In this document: in pieces, positions 54,399 through 63,463 of the stretch
How positions within the stretch are numbered: position 1 is the first letter of the stretch
How the letters are laid out: the number at the start of each line of letters is the position of its first letter
Assembly: GCA_009917455.1 (NCBI GenBank)
Contig: QZDS01000010.1
Location: 61,433-125,432, forward strand
Length of the DNA stretch: 64,000 bases
Origin: a bacterium 1xD8-48
Lineage (GTDB): Bacteria > Bacillota > Clostridia > Lachnospirales > Lachnospiraceae
Direction of reading: 5' to 3'
Notes under the pieces: generated by a model
What the model was told of the DNA's origin: nothing
Seen by the model: only the letters and a program-made list of their open reading frames with translations
The model's database searches: none
Translations under genes and position numbers: made by a program

Positions 54399-55075
54399 AT
54401 TATATTCTGGAGTTTTTGTACCGGATAGGAATCCGCGATATTTTCGGGCTGATATCCTTTGTGGGGTTCGGGTGGTTTTTAATCAGACGGTTTGTGCTGC
54501 ATAAGGCGCCGGTTTCCGTGGGAGCAAAGGCGGTTCCGCGGGAGCTTTTTCAGAAGTGTGTGGAGATTCTTGATAAAAGGGAAAAGAAGGAGTTTGGAGA
54601 GTATGTGATTCCGGACGAGATAGCCGGGGCGCTTTCCGCAAATATCAAAGACGAGGAATATTTAAAGAAGCTGCTATGCGATATCTGCGCGCATCTTGGA
54701 ATTAACGGGGATTTTATTAAGCTGATTACGGAGGAGGTGCCTGTGCCGGAAAGGGCGGGGCAGATAAATACGGATTTGGCCCGCACTACCATATATCTGG
54801 AGGTAAAGTCTTACTATTCGCTGGATGTGGTGGCTGCCGTGCTTGCCCACGAGGCGATTCATCTGCATTTGTATTATGAGGGGATTCATCTGAAGGATAC
54901 CTGGGAAAATGAGATTCTCACGGATACGGCTGCGGTGTACTGCGGGTTCGGGGAATATATTTACAGAGGGTATGCGGTGATGAGAGGAGAGTTTGCGCTT
55001 TCTTATCAGAAGGTAGGGTATATTAAGCAGGAAGATGTGAGGTATATCCAGTGGTTAATGAGCAATGGCGAATGA
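54395..55075 (+). CDS. Membrane-anchored HExxH metalloprotease-like protein
   Basis: This 226-residue protein has an N-terminal helix (IFGLISFVGFGWFLI) and a zinc-protease motif LAHEAIHLHLYYEG (HEAIH), followed 18-20 residues later by ENEILTDTAAVYCGFG, where a Glu or Asp could be the third zinc ligand (gluzincin/aspzincin layout). It starts with GTG inside the Asp-box gene stop (GTGA), with GGGGGAGG upstream. A protease coupled to a membrane Asp-box protein may act on exported proteins. Family not named with confidence. Confidence 0.8.
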   Translation: MNYILEFLYRIGIRDIFGLISFVGFGWFLIRRFVLHKAPVSVGAKAVPRELFQKCVEILDKREKKEFGEYVIPDEIAGALSANIKDEEYLKKLLCDICAHLGINGDFIKLITEEVPVPERAGQINTDLARTTIYLEVKSYYSLDVVAAVLAHEAIHLHLYYEGIHLKDTWENEILTDTAAVYCGFGEYIYRGYAVMRGEFALSYQKVGYIKQEDVRYIQWLMSNGE

Positions 55076-56068
55076 CGGGAGAATACGGATTGTGGACATT
55101 GCTGAGGAATTGGGGGTAAGCACCGCCACAGTTTCCAATGTAATCCACGGGAAAACAAAAAAGATTTCAGACAGAACAGTGCAGCGGGTTCAGGAGCTTT
55201 TGGAGGAAAAGCAGTATATTCCAAGTATGGCGGGAATACTTCTTGCTCAAAACGATTCCCGCATTATCGGCGTGGTGGTAAACGACCATGAAAAATATGA
55301 GTCCCATGCGCTTGAGGATTATCTTATCGCGTCTTCCTTAAATTATTTATCTGCGGAAATTGAAAAAGCCGGTTATTTTATGATGGTGAAGGTTACAAAA
55401 AAATGGAATGAAATCGTCCGTTTTGCCTCTATGTGGAATATGGAAGGACTGGTAATTATGGGCTTTTGCGGGCAGGATTACAAAAAACTGCGCAGTCTCA
55501 TGCGTATTCCTTTTGTGGTGTATGACGGATATTTCAGGGAGCCGGGACGGCTCTGCAATCTTGCCATTGACGATTATGGCGGCGGGTTTCAGATGGGAAA
55601 TTATTTTAAGGAGACGGGGCATAAAAGGGCGCTTTGTCTTGCCGATAATAATATTTGTATGGACATGCAAAGATATCTGGGCTTTCAGACGGCAATGGGA
55701 AAGGAAAATGTGGAATTCTGGCAGATTCCCATGACGAGGGAGCGCGCCGGGAGTTTTATCGGGAGCATCTGGAAGCAATGAGAAGATTTACGGCGGTCTT
55801 TGCAGTGTCGGATTTTTACGCCATCGAGCTGATTTCTTTTTTTCATGAACAGGAAATACGGGTGCCGGAGGAAATTTCGGTGGCAGGCTTTGACGACTGT
55901 CCCATGTGCGAAAGGATTTATTCGAAGCTTACCACAGTAAGGCAGGACGGGGAAAGGCGTGCCCGGCTGGCGGTTGATATTTTGCAGGAATTGAAGGAAG
56001 GCAGGGTGGAAAATGAAGGGAAAACCTTCACGCTGCCGGTGGAGCTGGTAATAAGGCAAAGTGTATAA
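55065..56068 (+). pseudogene. LacI-family transcriptional regulator, frameshifted
   Basis: The first frame (55065 to the stop at 55781) has a LacI HTH (RIVDIAEELGVSTATVSNVI) and the first part of the sugar-sensor domain. At about 55730-55745 the reading frame shifts; homology continues in the other frame as GARREFYREHLEAMRRFTAVFAVSDFYAIELISFF, then VPEEISVAGFDDCP, ending at 56068. Both parts are otherwise well conserved, so the shift is recent or a sequencing error. It overlaps the metalloprotease stop and lies before a decaying MATE gene. Confidence 0.88.
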
Positions 56069-56166
56069 AAAAGCGGTCTGAATTTTGTAATTGGTTACAC
56101 GTTTAACCTCTTGTGGTTTCTTTGTTTGTACAATAAAATGAAGAAAAATTCAGGAGGTACGTTTTT

Positions 56167-57260
56167 ATGGAAAGAGAACAGCCCTTTTACAGGCTTGTAA
56201 TAAAAATTGCATTGCCGGAATCGGTCTGGGCGGGAAGTTTTCGTCGGTTTATTCGGTGCTGGTGTCGGCGGTTGCGGCGGCGGCCGGGATTATGATTGCC
56301 CAGTATATGGGGCAGAAAAACGGTCGGGAAGTGAGCAGGGGATTTTTGGTCAATCTGTTTCTGGCGGTTTTGCTTGCGGCGGTCTTTACAGGGATATGTA
56401 TTGCGTTTCCGGGACAGATTATGAGGGTGTACACAAAGGATGCCGTAACGAGGAGAATTGCGTCGGGATATCTTGGAATCATCGCTTTTTCTTATATTCC
56501 CATAGCAGTTTCCACGCTTCTTTCCACATTACTCCGGTGTATGGAAGCGGCGTCTCTGCCCCTTTATGCCAGTATTTTCGGAGCGGTTGTCAACACAGGG
56601 CTGAATTATGTGCTGATTTTTGGAAAGCTTGGTTTTCCGGAGCTTGGCGTGACGGGAGCGGCCCTTGCCACAGTAATTTCCCAGACGGCCTGTTTTCTGC
56701 TGACAATGGTTTTGTTTTACGCCTGCTATCAAAAACAGGAGTTTAGGATGGAACCGGTTTTTTGTCTGGACAGTGTCGGTCGAAAGCAGTATCTGGGGAT
56801 ATTACTTCCTATATTAATGTGTGAGCTGTTCTGGAGTTTTGGTGAGAACGTGTATACGGCAATTTACGGAAATATCGGAACCGTGGACTGTGCCGCCATG
56901 ACGTTGACGCTGCCGGTTCAGGCATTGACGATAGGGGCTTTAAACGGGCTGGCGCAGGCGGCTGCGATTCTCATTGGAAAGGCTCTGGGAAGCGGGGAGG
57001 ACGAGCGGGCTTACCAGGAGTCAAAAAACTGATGCGGTACGGGCTTGGGGGCTCGCTGCTGCTTTCTGCTTTGCTATTGCTTGCGGGAAATGCTTATGTA
57101 AAAATTTATCAGGTGGAGGCGCCTGTCCGGGTGTTGGCTTATCAGATTTTAATTGTCTTTGCAATAATTTCTCCAATAAAGGTTCAGAATATGATATTAG
57201 GCGGAGGCATATTAAGGAGCGGAGGCAAGACAAAATATGTGATGGTGGTGGATGGTGAAC
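56167..57260 (+). pseudogene. MATE-family efflux pump with several lesions
   Basis: The N-terminus MEREQPFYRLVIKIALP (56167, after AGGAGG) jumps out of frame directly to GIGLGGKFSSVYSVLVSAV, losing roughly 30 residues of the first helices. The next segment (56256-57032) is a good MATE core. At 57019-57026 a run of six A's ends in TGA; with one more A it would read ESKKLMRYGLGGSL and continue. The 3' end stops at VMVVD and runs into unrelated AT-rich sequence, so the C-terminal helices are gone. Lesions at three places make a genuine pseudogene. Confidence 0.9.
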
Positions 57261-57323
57261 ATTGGAGCAGTGGGAGAAGAGAAAATATAAAAAATACTTA
57301 TAATAAATATAAAAAATATTGAT

Positions 57324-57352
57324 TTTACTTATAATATACCATGCGCTATAAT
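57324..57352 (+). promoter_or_regulatory. Promoter of purA
   Basis: -35 TTTACT (57324-57329), a 17-nt spacer and -10 TATAAT (57347-57352) lie about 50 nt before purA. No PurBox- or riboswitch-like element was seen in the short leader. Confidence 0.65.
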
Positions 57353-57401
57353 CATAACGTAAATGAAATGAAGTGGGACTATAATTCGGAGGTATATGAG
57401 A

Positions 57402-58694
57402 ATGGTTAAAGCGGTAGTGGGCGCCAACTGGGGCGACGAGGGAAAAGGAAAAATCACGGATATGCTGGCGCAGCAGGCGGACATTATCGTCCGTTTTCAG
57501 GGTGGGGCCAACGCAGGACACACAATCGTAAATGATTATGGAAAATTTGCGCTGCACACATTGCCCTCCGGCGTTTTTTACAGCCATACCACCAGCGTTA
57601 TCGGAAACGGCGTAGCGCTTAATATTCCGGTGTTTTTTAATGAAATCAAGTCAATCACCGACAGGAATGTGCCGATGCCCAAAATACTGGTGTCGGAGCG
57701 GGCGCAGATGGTGATGCCCTATCACATACTGTTCGACCAGTACGAGGAGGAGCGGCTGGGAGGGAAATCCTTCGGCTCCACCAAGTCGGGAATTGCGCCT
57801 TTTTATTCGGATAAATATGCAAAAATAGGCTTTCAGGTCAGCGAGCTTTTTGACGAGGAAAGCCTGAAAGAAAAGGTGGAGAGGGTTTGTGAGCAGAAAA
57901 ATGTCATGCTTGAGCATATGTACCACAAGCCTCTGATTGATTCAAAGCAGCTTCTTGAAACCCTTCGGGAATATAAGGAAATGGTGGAGCCTTATGTGTG
58001 CGATGTGTCCGCTTATCTGGATAAGGCGTTAAAGGAAGGGAAAACGATTCTGCTGGAAGGGCAGCTGGGCACATTAAAGGATACGGACCACGGAATTTAT
58101 CCTATGGTAACGTCCTCCTCAACCCTTGCTGCCTACGGTGCAATCGGGGCGGGGATTCCGCCCTATGAGATAAAGGAAATCATCACTGTATGCAAGGCTT
58201 ATTCGTCGGCGGTGGGAGCAGGTGCATTTGTGTCCGAGATTTTCGGCGACGAGGCGGAGGAGCTGAGACGGCGCGGCGGAGACGGCGGCGAGTATGGCGC
58301 GACCACCGGACGCCCAAGGCGTATGGGCTGGTTTGACTGTGTGGCTTCCAGATACGGGTGCAGATTGCAGGGAACCACTGACGTGGCGTTTACCGTGTTG
58401 GATGTCCTTGGGTATCTGGATGAGATTCCCGTCTGTGTGGGTTATGAAATCAACGGGGAAGTAACCAGGGATTTCCCTGTAACATGGAAGCTTGAAAAGG
58501 CAAAACCGGTGTTGAAAACGCTTCCTGGATGGAAATGCGATATCCGCGGGATTAAAAATTATGAGGACTTGCCGGAAAACTGCCGCAGATATGTGGAATT
58601 TATCGAGGAACAGATTGGGTATCCGATTACCATGGTTTCCAATGGACCCGGGAGAAGCGATATTATTTACAGAAAGAGCCCTTTGCGGAAGTAG
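57402..58694 (+). CDS. purA: Adenylosuccinate synthetase
   Basis: PurA makes adenylosuccinate from IMP, aspartate and GTP, the first step to AMP; PurB (22255) does the next. The 430-residue protein has GTP P-loop GANWGDEGKGK with the catalytic Asp, GGANAGHTI with the catalytic His, GATTGRPRRMGWFD and VTSSSTLAAYG. ATG 57402 is chosen because GGAGG at 57388-57392 is 9 nt away; the ATG at 57396 would be 3 nt from it. It has its own promoter, unlinked to the purC cluster. Confidence 0.97.
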   Translation: MVKAVVGANWGDEGKGKITDMLAQQADIIVRFQGGANAGHTIVNDYGKFALHTLPSGVFYSHTTSVIGNGVALNIPVFFNEIKSITDRNVPMPKILVSERAQMVMPYHILFDQYEEERLGGKSFGSTKSGIAPFYSDKYAKIGFQVSELFDEESLKEKVERVCEQKNVMLEHMYHKPLIDSKQLLETLREYKEMVEPYVCDVSAYLDKALKEGKTILLEGQLGTLKDTDHGIYPMVTSSSTLAAYGAIGAGIPPYEIKEIITVCKAYSSAVGAGAFVSEIFGDEAEELRRRGGDGGEYGATTGRPRRMGWFDCVASRYGCRLQGTTDVAFTVLDVLGYLDEIPVCVGYEINGEVTRDFPVTWKLEKAKPVLKTLPGWKCDIRGIKNYEDLPENCRRYVEFIEEQIGYPITMVSNGPGRSDIIYRKSPLRK

Positions 58695-58735
58695 TTGGCA
58701 GGGAGGCTATGGATTGCTGTAACGGGAGAGAGGGA

Positions 58736-59476
58736 ATGAACAGGAATTATTCAAAGGAGCTGGATAAGCTTTTGCTAAATACGGAAAACAAAGGCCGGAA
58801 ATTATTCCTGCATAGCTGCTGCGCACCCTGCAGCAGCTATGTGCTTGAATATCTCAGGTCTTTTTTTCGTATAACGGTGTTTTATTTTAACCCTAATATC
58901 ACGGAAGAAGCGGAATACCAGAAAAGAGCGGCGGAGCAAAAGCGCCTGATTGCGGAGATGAATGCGCTTTTTTCGGAAGAAAATCCTCCTGCCGCGGGGG
59001 CAAATGAGGGAAAGGGCGGCGTAACCGGAGCGGCCGGGAGGCCAGAGACCGACGGGTATCCGATAGAAGTTGCGGAGGGGGATTATTGCCGGGAGCTGTT
59101 TTTTGAGCGGGTGAAAGGGCTGGAAAAGTGCAGGGAAGGCGGCGAGCGGTGCTTTGTCTGCTATGAGCTGCGTCTTGCGGAAACGGCGCGGCGGGCAAGG
59201 GAGGCAGGCGCAGACTATTTTACTACCACGCTGACAATCAGCCCATTAAAAAATGCGGCAAAGATTAATGAAATCGGAGAGCGGCTCTCCGGTCAGTACG
59301 GGGTAGCGTTTCTTCCCTCTGATTTTAAGAAGAAGGATGGCTACAAGCATTCCATCGAATTGTCCAGGGAATATGATTTGTACCGGCAGGATTACTGCGG
59401 GTGTGTGTTTTCCAGACAGGAGAGGGCAGAGCACATTTCCCGGGAATACAAAGATTCTCCGGAATCCGGGAATTGA
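58736..59476 (+). CDS. queH: Epoxyqueuosine reductase QueH
   Basis: QueH (formerly DUF208) reduces epoxyqueuosine to queuosine in tRNA, the last step of queuosine synthesis, replacing QueG. The 246-residue protein shows HSCCAPCSSYVLEYL near the start, ERCFVCYELRLAETARRA, TTTLTISPLKN and DYCGCVFS, providing the Cys ligands of the Fe-S and metal site. A Gly/Ala-rich insertion near residues 80-105 is less usual. ATG 58736 follows AGAGAGGG; an in-frame ATG at 58709 lies only 2 nt from GGGAGG and would add nine residues. Confidence 0.92.
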   Translation: MNRNYSKELDKLLLNTENKGRKLFLHSCCAPCSSYVLEYLRSFFRITVFYFNPNITEEAEYQKRAAEQKRLIAEMNALFSEENPPAAGANEGKGGVTGAAGRPETDGYPIEVAEGDYCRELFFERVKGLEKCREGGERCFVCYELRLAETARRAREAGADYFTTTLTISPLKNAAKINEIGERLSGQYGVAFLPSDFKKKDGYKHSIELSREYDLYRQDYCGCVFSRQERAEHISREYKDSPESGN

Positions 59477-59501
59477 CTTTGCAGAATCCTCAAGGCGGCG
59501 G

Positions 59502-59571
59502 TTGACGAAAATGCCGTAAAATGGTAGGATATAAAATGCCTGTCCGTTATAGTAAGAACGGACAGGCATTT
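59502..59571 (+). promoter_or_regulatory. argS promoter with a hairpin at the transcript 5' end
   Basis: -35 TTGACG (59502-59507), a 17-nt spacer and -10 TAGGAT (59525-59530). A perfect 15-bp inverted repeat, AAATGCCTGTCCGTT (59534-59548) and its complement (59557-59571), begins where transcription should start, so the mRNA would begin inside a stable stem-loop. It has an 8-nt loop and no T-run after it on the plus strand. No T-box was found. Confidence 0.65.
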
Positions 59572-59617
59572 AAGACGGCGACAGGATGTATGGGAATTTG
59601 ATGGAGGATGGCGGAAC

Positions 59618-61387
59618 ATGAAGAAGTTTCTGGATTTGATTTCAGAGGAAATGAAGAATGCTTTTGAGGCGGCGGGCTATGACAGAGAGCTTGGAAAGGT
59701 GACTCTCTCCAACCGGCCGGACCTTTGCGAATACCAGTGCAACGGCGCTATGGCGGGCGCGAAGCTGTATAAGAAAGCGCCGATTATGATTGCAAAAGAT
59801 GTGGCGGAAAAGTGCGGAGAAAACAGCGTCTTTTTGAGTGTGGAGGCGGTTCCTCCCGGTTTTCTGAACTTAAAGATAAAGGAAAGCTTTGTTGCGGATT
59901 ATCTTGCGGATATGGTGCAGGCCGAAAAGTTCGGTCTGGAAAAACCGGAAAACCCCTGCAAAATCATTGTGGATTACGGCGGCCCTAACGTGGCAAAGCC
60001 GCTTCATGTGGGGCATTTGCGCCCGGCGATTATCGGCGAGAGCATTAAAAGGATTGCAAGGTACGCAGGCCATGACGTGATTGGAGACATTCACCTTGGC
60101 GACTGGGGACTTCCCATGGGGCTGATTATCACAGAGCTTCGTGAACGTCAGCCGGATTTGGTGTATTTCGACGATGCCTATGAAGGAGAATACCCGGAGG
60201 ACGCGCCTTTTACCATCTCGGAGCTTGAGGAAATTTATCCGACTGCAAGCGCGAAATCAAAGGAGGACGGGGCATATAAGGAGCGTGCCATGGAGGCCAC
60301 TTTTAAGCTCCAGAGCGGAGAACGGGGATACCGTGCGCTCTGGAAGCATATTATCGACATTTCCGTGGCGGATTTAAAGAAAAATTATGAAAAGCTGGAT
60401 GTGGAGTTCGACCTCTGGAAAGGGGAAGCGGATGTTCATGATGTGATTCCGGGTATGGTTGATTATATGAAAAAGGAGGGCTATGCCTATATCAGCGAGG
60501 GCGCTCTGGTGGTGGATGTAAAGGAGGACACCGACACAAAGGAGATTCCTCCCTGTATGGTACTGAAGTCTGACGGGGCAGCTCTTTATAACACCACTGA
60601 CCTTGCAACCATCATCAAGAGAATGAAGGATTATCATCCCGACAGGATTATTTATGTGGCTGATAAGCGGCAGAATCTTTATTTTGAGCAGGTGTTCCGC
60701 TGCGCAAGAAAGACCAGGCTGGTGGAGCCGGAGACGGAGCTTTTGCATATCGGGTTCGGAACCATGAACGGCAAGGACGGCAAGCCCTTTAAGACCAGGG
60801 ACGGCGGAGTCATGCGTCTGGAATACCTGATTAGGGAAATTGAGGAGGAAATGTACCGGAAAATCACCGATAACCGGGAGGTTGAGGAAGCCGAAGCGCG
60901 CCGGACAGCTCAGACTGTGGCACTTTCCGCAATCAAGTACGGGGATTTGTCCAATCAGGCGTTTAAGGATTATGCTTTTGATATTGACAAGTTCACCTCC
61001 TTTGAGGGAGATACCGGCCCCTATATTTTATATACTATAGTAAGAATTAAATCCATATTAAATAAAATTAAGGAACAGGACGAAGCACTGGCGGATAAGG
61101 CCCGGATTCGGGAGGCAGGAAGCGCAGCTGAAAAGGCGCTTATGTTGGAAATTGCCGGGTTTAACGCCATGGTTGAGGAGGCCTATAAAGAAAGCGCTCC
61201 TCACAAGGTCTGCGCCTACATTTACGACCTGGCAAATGTCTTTAACCGTTTTTACCATGAAACGAAAATTATCAGTCAGGAGGATACGGAAAAGAAGGCC
61301 GGATGGGTTGCGCTTTTGCTTCTGACAAGAAGGATACTGGAGACATGCATTGAAATGCTTGGCTTCTCCGCACCGGAAAGAATGTAG
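59618..61387 (+). CDS. argS: Arginyl-tRNA synthetase
   Basis: ArgS charges tRNA-Arg. The 589-residue class I synthetase has the N-terminal tRNA-binding domain, the HIGH motif as HVGH in GPNVAKPLHVGHLRP, GDIHLGDWGLPMG and the C-terminal DALR anticodon-binding domain ending SAPERM. In place of a KMSKS there is MNGKDGKPFKTRDGG, normal for ArgRS. The ATG follows GGAGG by 9 nt. Regulation by the 5' hairpin is possible; a T-box is absent. Confidence 0.96.
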   Translation: MKKFLDLISEEMKNAFEAAGYDRELGKVTLSNRPDLCEYQCNGAMAGAKLYKKAPIMIAKDVAEKCGENSVFLSVEAVPPGFLNLKIKESFVADYLADMVQAEKFGLEKPENPCKIIVDYGGPNVAKPLHVGHLRPAIIGESIKRIARYAGHDVIGDIHLGDWGLPMGLIITELRERQPDLVYFDDAYEGEYPEDAPFTISELEEIYPTASAKSKEDGAYKERAMEATFKLQSGERGYRALWKHIIDISVADLKKNYEKLDVEFDLWKGEADVHDVIPGMVDYMKKEGYAYISEGALVVDVKEDTDTKEIPPCMVLKSDGAALYNTTDLATIIKRMKDYHPDRIIYVADKRQNLYFEQVFRCARKTRLVEPETELLHIGFGTMNGKDGKPFKTRDGGVMRLEYLIREIEEEMYRKITDNREVEEAEARRTAQTVALSAIKYGDLSNQAFKDYAFDIDKFTSFEGDTGPYILYTIVRIKSILNKIKEQDEALADKARIREAGSAAEKALMLEIAGFNAMVEEAYKESAPHKVCAYIYDLANVFNRFYHETKIISQEDTEKKAGWVALLLLTRRILETCIEMLGFSAPERM

Positions 61388-61485
61388 CATGAAAGAAATT
61401 GTTCAGTGCGGTAAAGCCTTGTCGGGTGATTTGCGCTTTATGCAGATAGAAAAGTGAAAAGATACGCGAAGGAAAGAGGGAATAT

Positions 61486-63183
61486 ATGCAGTCAGCACTT
61501 GATTTGAGAACAAAACTGAAAAGTATCGACCACCGGGGGTATCCGGCATACAAGGATTTGAGAGGACAGTATGACTTTAAGGATTACGTGCTCTCCATTG
61601 ACCACGTTCAGGGAGACCCTTTTGCGGCGCCGTCAAGGCTTTCCGTACTGGTAAAGGCGCAGAAAGCGGGCTTTCCGGCGCAGTTTTATGATACCCACGC
61701 CAAAAGAATTACACTTCAGGATCATCTGACGAGGCTTTTCGGCAGGGAGGTGAGCGGCGGAAGCTTTCAGGCAAAGGGCTCCGGCAAGAGCGGCCTGCTT
61801 GGAGTTTCCAGATGCGGGCAGCAGGTGCTTGAGAGGACGGCGCTTAAGATAAAGGACGGAAATATTACCCTTCGGTTTGAGGCGGGTTTTCCGGCAAACG
61901 GGCGAACCATTAACGCAAGAGAGCTGGAAAAGATGCTTTTTGATATTCTGCCGGACTGCGTAAGAAAGAGCCTTTATTTTGCCAGAATCAATCAGAACCA
62001 GCTCAAACAGGCGATTTGCCTTTGCGAGGACCAGCAGTATATCAGGGAAAAGCTTCCTGAGCTCTCTCTGTGCGCTTTTGTGGCCGACGGCTCCATTCTT
62101 CCAAGAGAAAGCGGGGTGTCCGAAAGACCCATGAAGGGTGCGGTTCCCTTTAAAAGCCCGGATTCTCTGAAAGTGACGATTACTCTGCCGAATCAGGGAA
62201 AGGTGACAGGCATGGGGATACCAAGGGGCATCACCCTTTTTGTGGGCGGCGGCTATCACGGGAAGTCCACCATTTTGCAGGCTCTCCAAAACGGCGTGTA
62301 TAATCATGTAAAGGGCGACGGGCGGGAGCTTGTCATCACCGACGATACGGCGGTAAAGCTCCGCGCGGAGGACGGGCGCAGCATTGCCAGCGTGGATATT
62401 TCTCCCTTTATCGGAAATCTGCCTAATAAAAGAGATACGGCCCATTTTTCCACCGAGGACGCCAGCGGAAGTACGTCTCAGGCCGCCAATCTGATGGAGG
62501 GCGTGGAGGCCGGCTGTAAGGTGTTTTTGATAGACGAGGACACGTCAGCCACCAATTTTATGATTCGCGACCAGCTGATGCAGGAGGTCATCTCCGCGGG
62601 CGAGGAGCCGATTACCCCGTTTATCTGCCGGGTAAACGCGCTTTATCAGGATTTGGGCATTTCCTCCATTATTGTGGCGGGAAGCTCAGGCTCTTATTTC
62701 CATGTGGCGGATACCGTGATTCAAATGAAAGAATACGTTCCCGTTGATATTACGGAGCGGGCGAAGGAGGCGGCAAAAAGCTACCCTGAGATGACCGGAG
62801 ACAGGGAAAAATTCCCTTCTTATCTTGACAGGAGATGCCCTCTGCCTGATATGGCACTGAAAAAAGATGACAGGATTAAAATTAAAACCATGGGAACCAG
62901 CGAGCTGATGCTGGCCCGGGAGAATGTGGAGCTGCGGTATCTGGAACAGCTCAAAGACCAGGAGCAGACGGCAGCTCTTGCCTTTATTTTGAAGTATGCG
63001 CAGTTAAAGCTTTTAGATGGAAAGAAAACGATAAAGCAGCTGGGAGATTTTATTGAAAACCAGCTTGACAGGGACGGGCTTGAAAGCCTTTTTGAGCGTG
63101 GGGACATATCGTCATCACTGGCAAGGCCGCGGAAGCAGGAAATTCTGGCGTGCGTGAATCGATTCAGAAAACTTCATTTTTAA
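61486..63183 (+). CDS. ABC-class ATPase domain protein of unknown function
   Basis: This 565-residue cytoplasmic protein matches the family annotated as predicted ATPase of the ABC class (P-loop, PF09818-like). The N-terminus has IDHRGYPAYKDLRGQY and IDHVQGDPFAAPSR. The P-loop is FVGGGYHGKSTILQAL near residues 255-270, followed by DISPFIGNLPN, FSTEDASGSTSQAANL (signature-like) and Walker B FLIDEDTSATNFMIRD. The C-terminal 100 residues are helical. The role is unknown; it is often found alone. GAAAGAGGGAA lies 6 nt before the ATG. Confidence 0.9.
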   Translation: MQSALDLRTKLKSIDHRGYPAYKDLRGQYDFKDYVLSIDHVQGDPFAAPSRLSVLVKAQKAGFPAQFYDTHAKRITLQDHLTRLFGREVSGGSFQAKGSGKSGLLGVSRCGQQVLERTALKIKDGNITLRFEAGFPANGRTINARELEKMLFDILPDCVRKSLYFARINQNQLKQAICLCEDQQYIREKLPELSLCAFVADGSILPRESGVSERPMKGAVPFKSPDSLKVTITLPNQGKVTGMGIPRGITLFVGGGYHGKSTILQALQNGVYNHVKGDGRELVITDDTAVKLRAEDGRSIASVDISPFIGNLPNKRDTAHFSTEDASGSTSQAANLMEGVEAGCKVFLIDEDTSATNFMIRDQLMQEVISAGEEPITPFICRVNALYQDLGISSIIVAGSSGSYFHVADTVIQMKEYVPVDITERAKEAAKSYPEMTGDREKFPSYLDRRCPLPDMALKKDDRIKIKTMGTSELMLARENVELRYLEQLKDQEQTAALAFILKYAQLKLLDGKKTIKQLGDFIENQLDRDGLESLFERGDISSSLARPRKQEILACVNRFRKLHF

Positions 63184-63207
63184 AAATTGATTTCTGTGAT
63201 TTTTGAC

Positions 63208-63236
63208 TTGAATAAAAAGAATTATCGTGTTATACT
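63208..63236 (+). promoter_or_regulatory. Promoter of tRNA-Gly
   Basis: -35 TTGAAT (63208-63213), a 17-nt spacer and -10 TATACT (63231-63236) lie 9 nt before the tRNA 5' end. Confidence 0.75.
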
Positions 63237-63245
63237 TATGAAAGT

Positions 63246-63316
<71 letters not shown>

Positions 63317-63326
63317 CTTTTTTATG

Positions 63327-63345
63327 CCTGTTTTTACAGGGTTTT
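63327..63345 (+). terminator. Terminator of tRNA-Gly
   Basis: A short stem CCTGT-TTTT-ACAGG followed by GTTTT, with an earlier T6 run at the tRNA 3' side. Confidence 0.6.
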
Positions 63346-63386
63346 AAGCACAATGGTCAGAATGCAACTGTTTTCTGACGGGATAA

Positions 63387-63424
63387 AAAATACCGCAGGA
63401 AGAATAATTTTCCTGCGGTATTTT
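63387..63424 (-). terminator. Terminator of the coiled-coil repeat gene
   Basis: A perfect stem AAAATACCGCAGGAA/TTCCTGCGGTATTTT. On the minus strand it is followed by TTATCCC after TTTTTT, ending the gene whose stop lies at 63464. It may act in both directions. Confidence 0.85.
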
Positions 63425-63463
63425 ACGGACTGTCCGGCAGCATGAAGATATGGAAAACAAGTA

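Noticed and set aside
55730..55790. Programmed frameshift in the LacI gene
   Set aside because: No slippery heptamer or downstream structure was found, and LacI regulators are not known to use one.
59477..59617. T-box leader ahead of argS
   Set aside because: The gap holds a simple 15-bp hairpin only; no AGGGTGG-type antiterminator box or specifier stem is visible.
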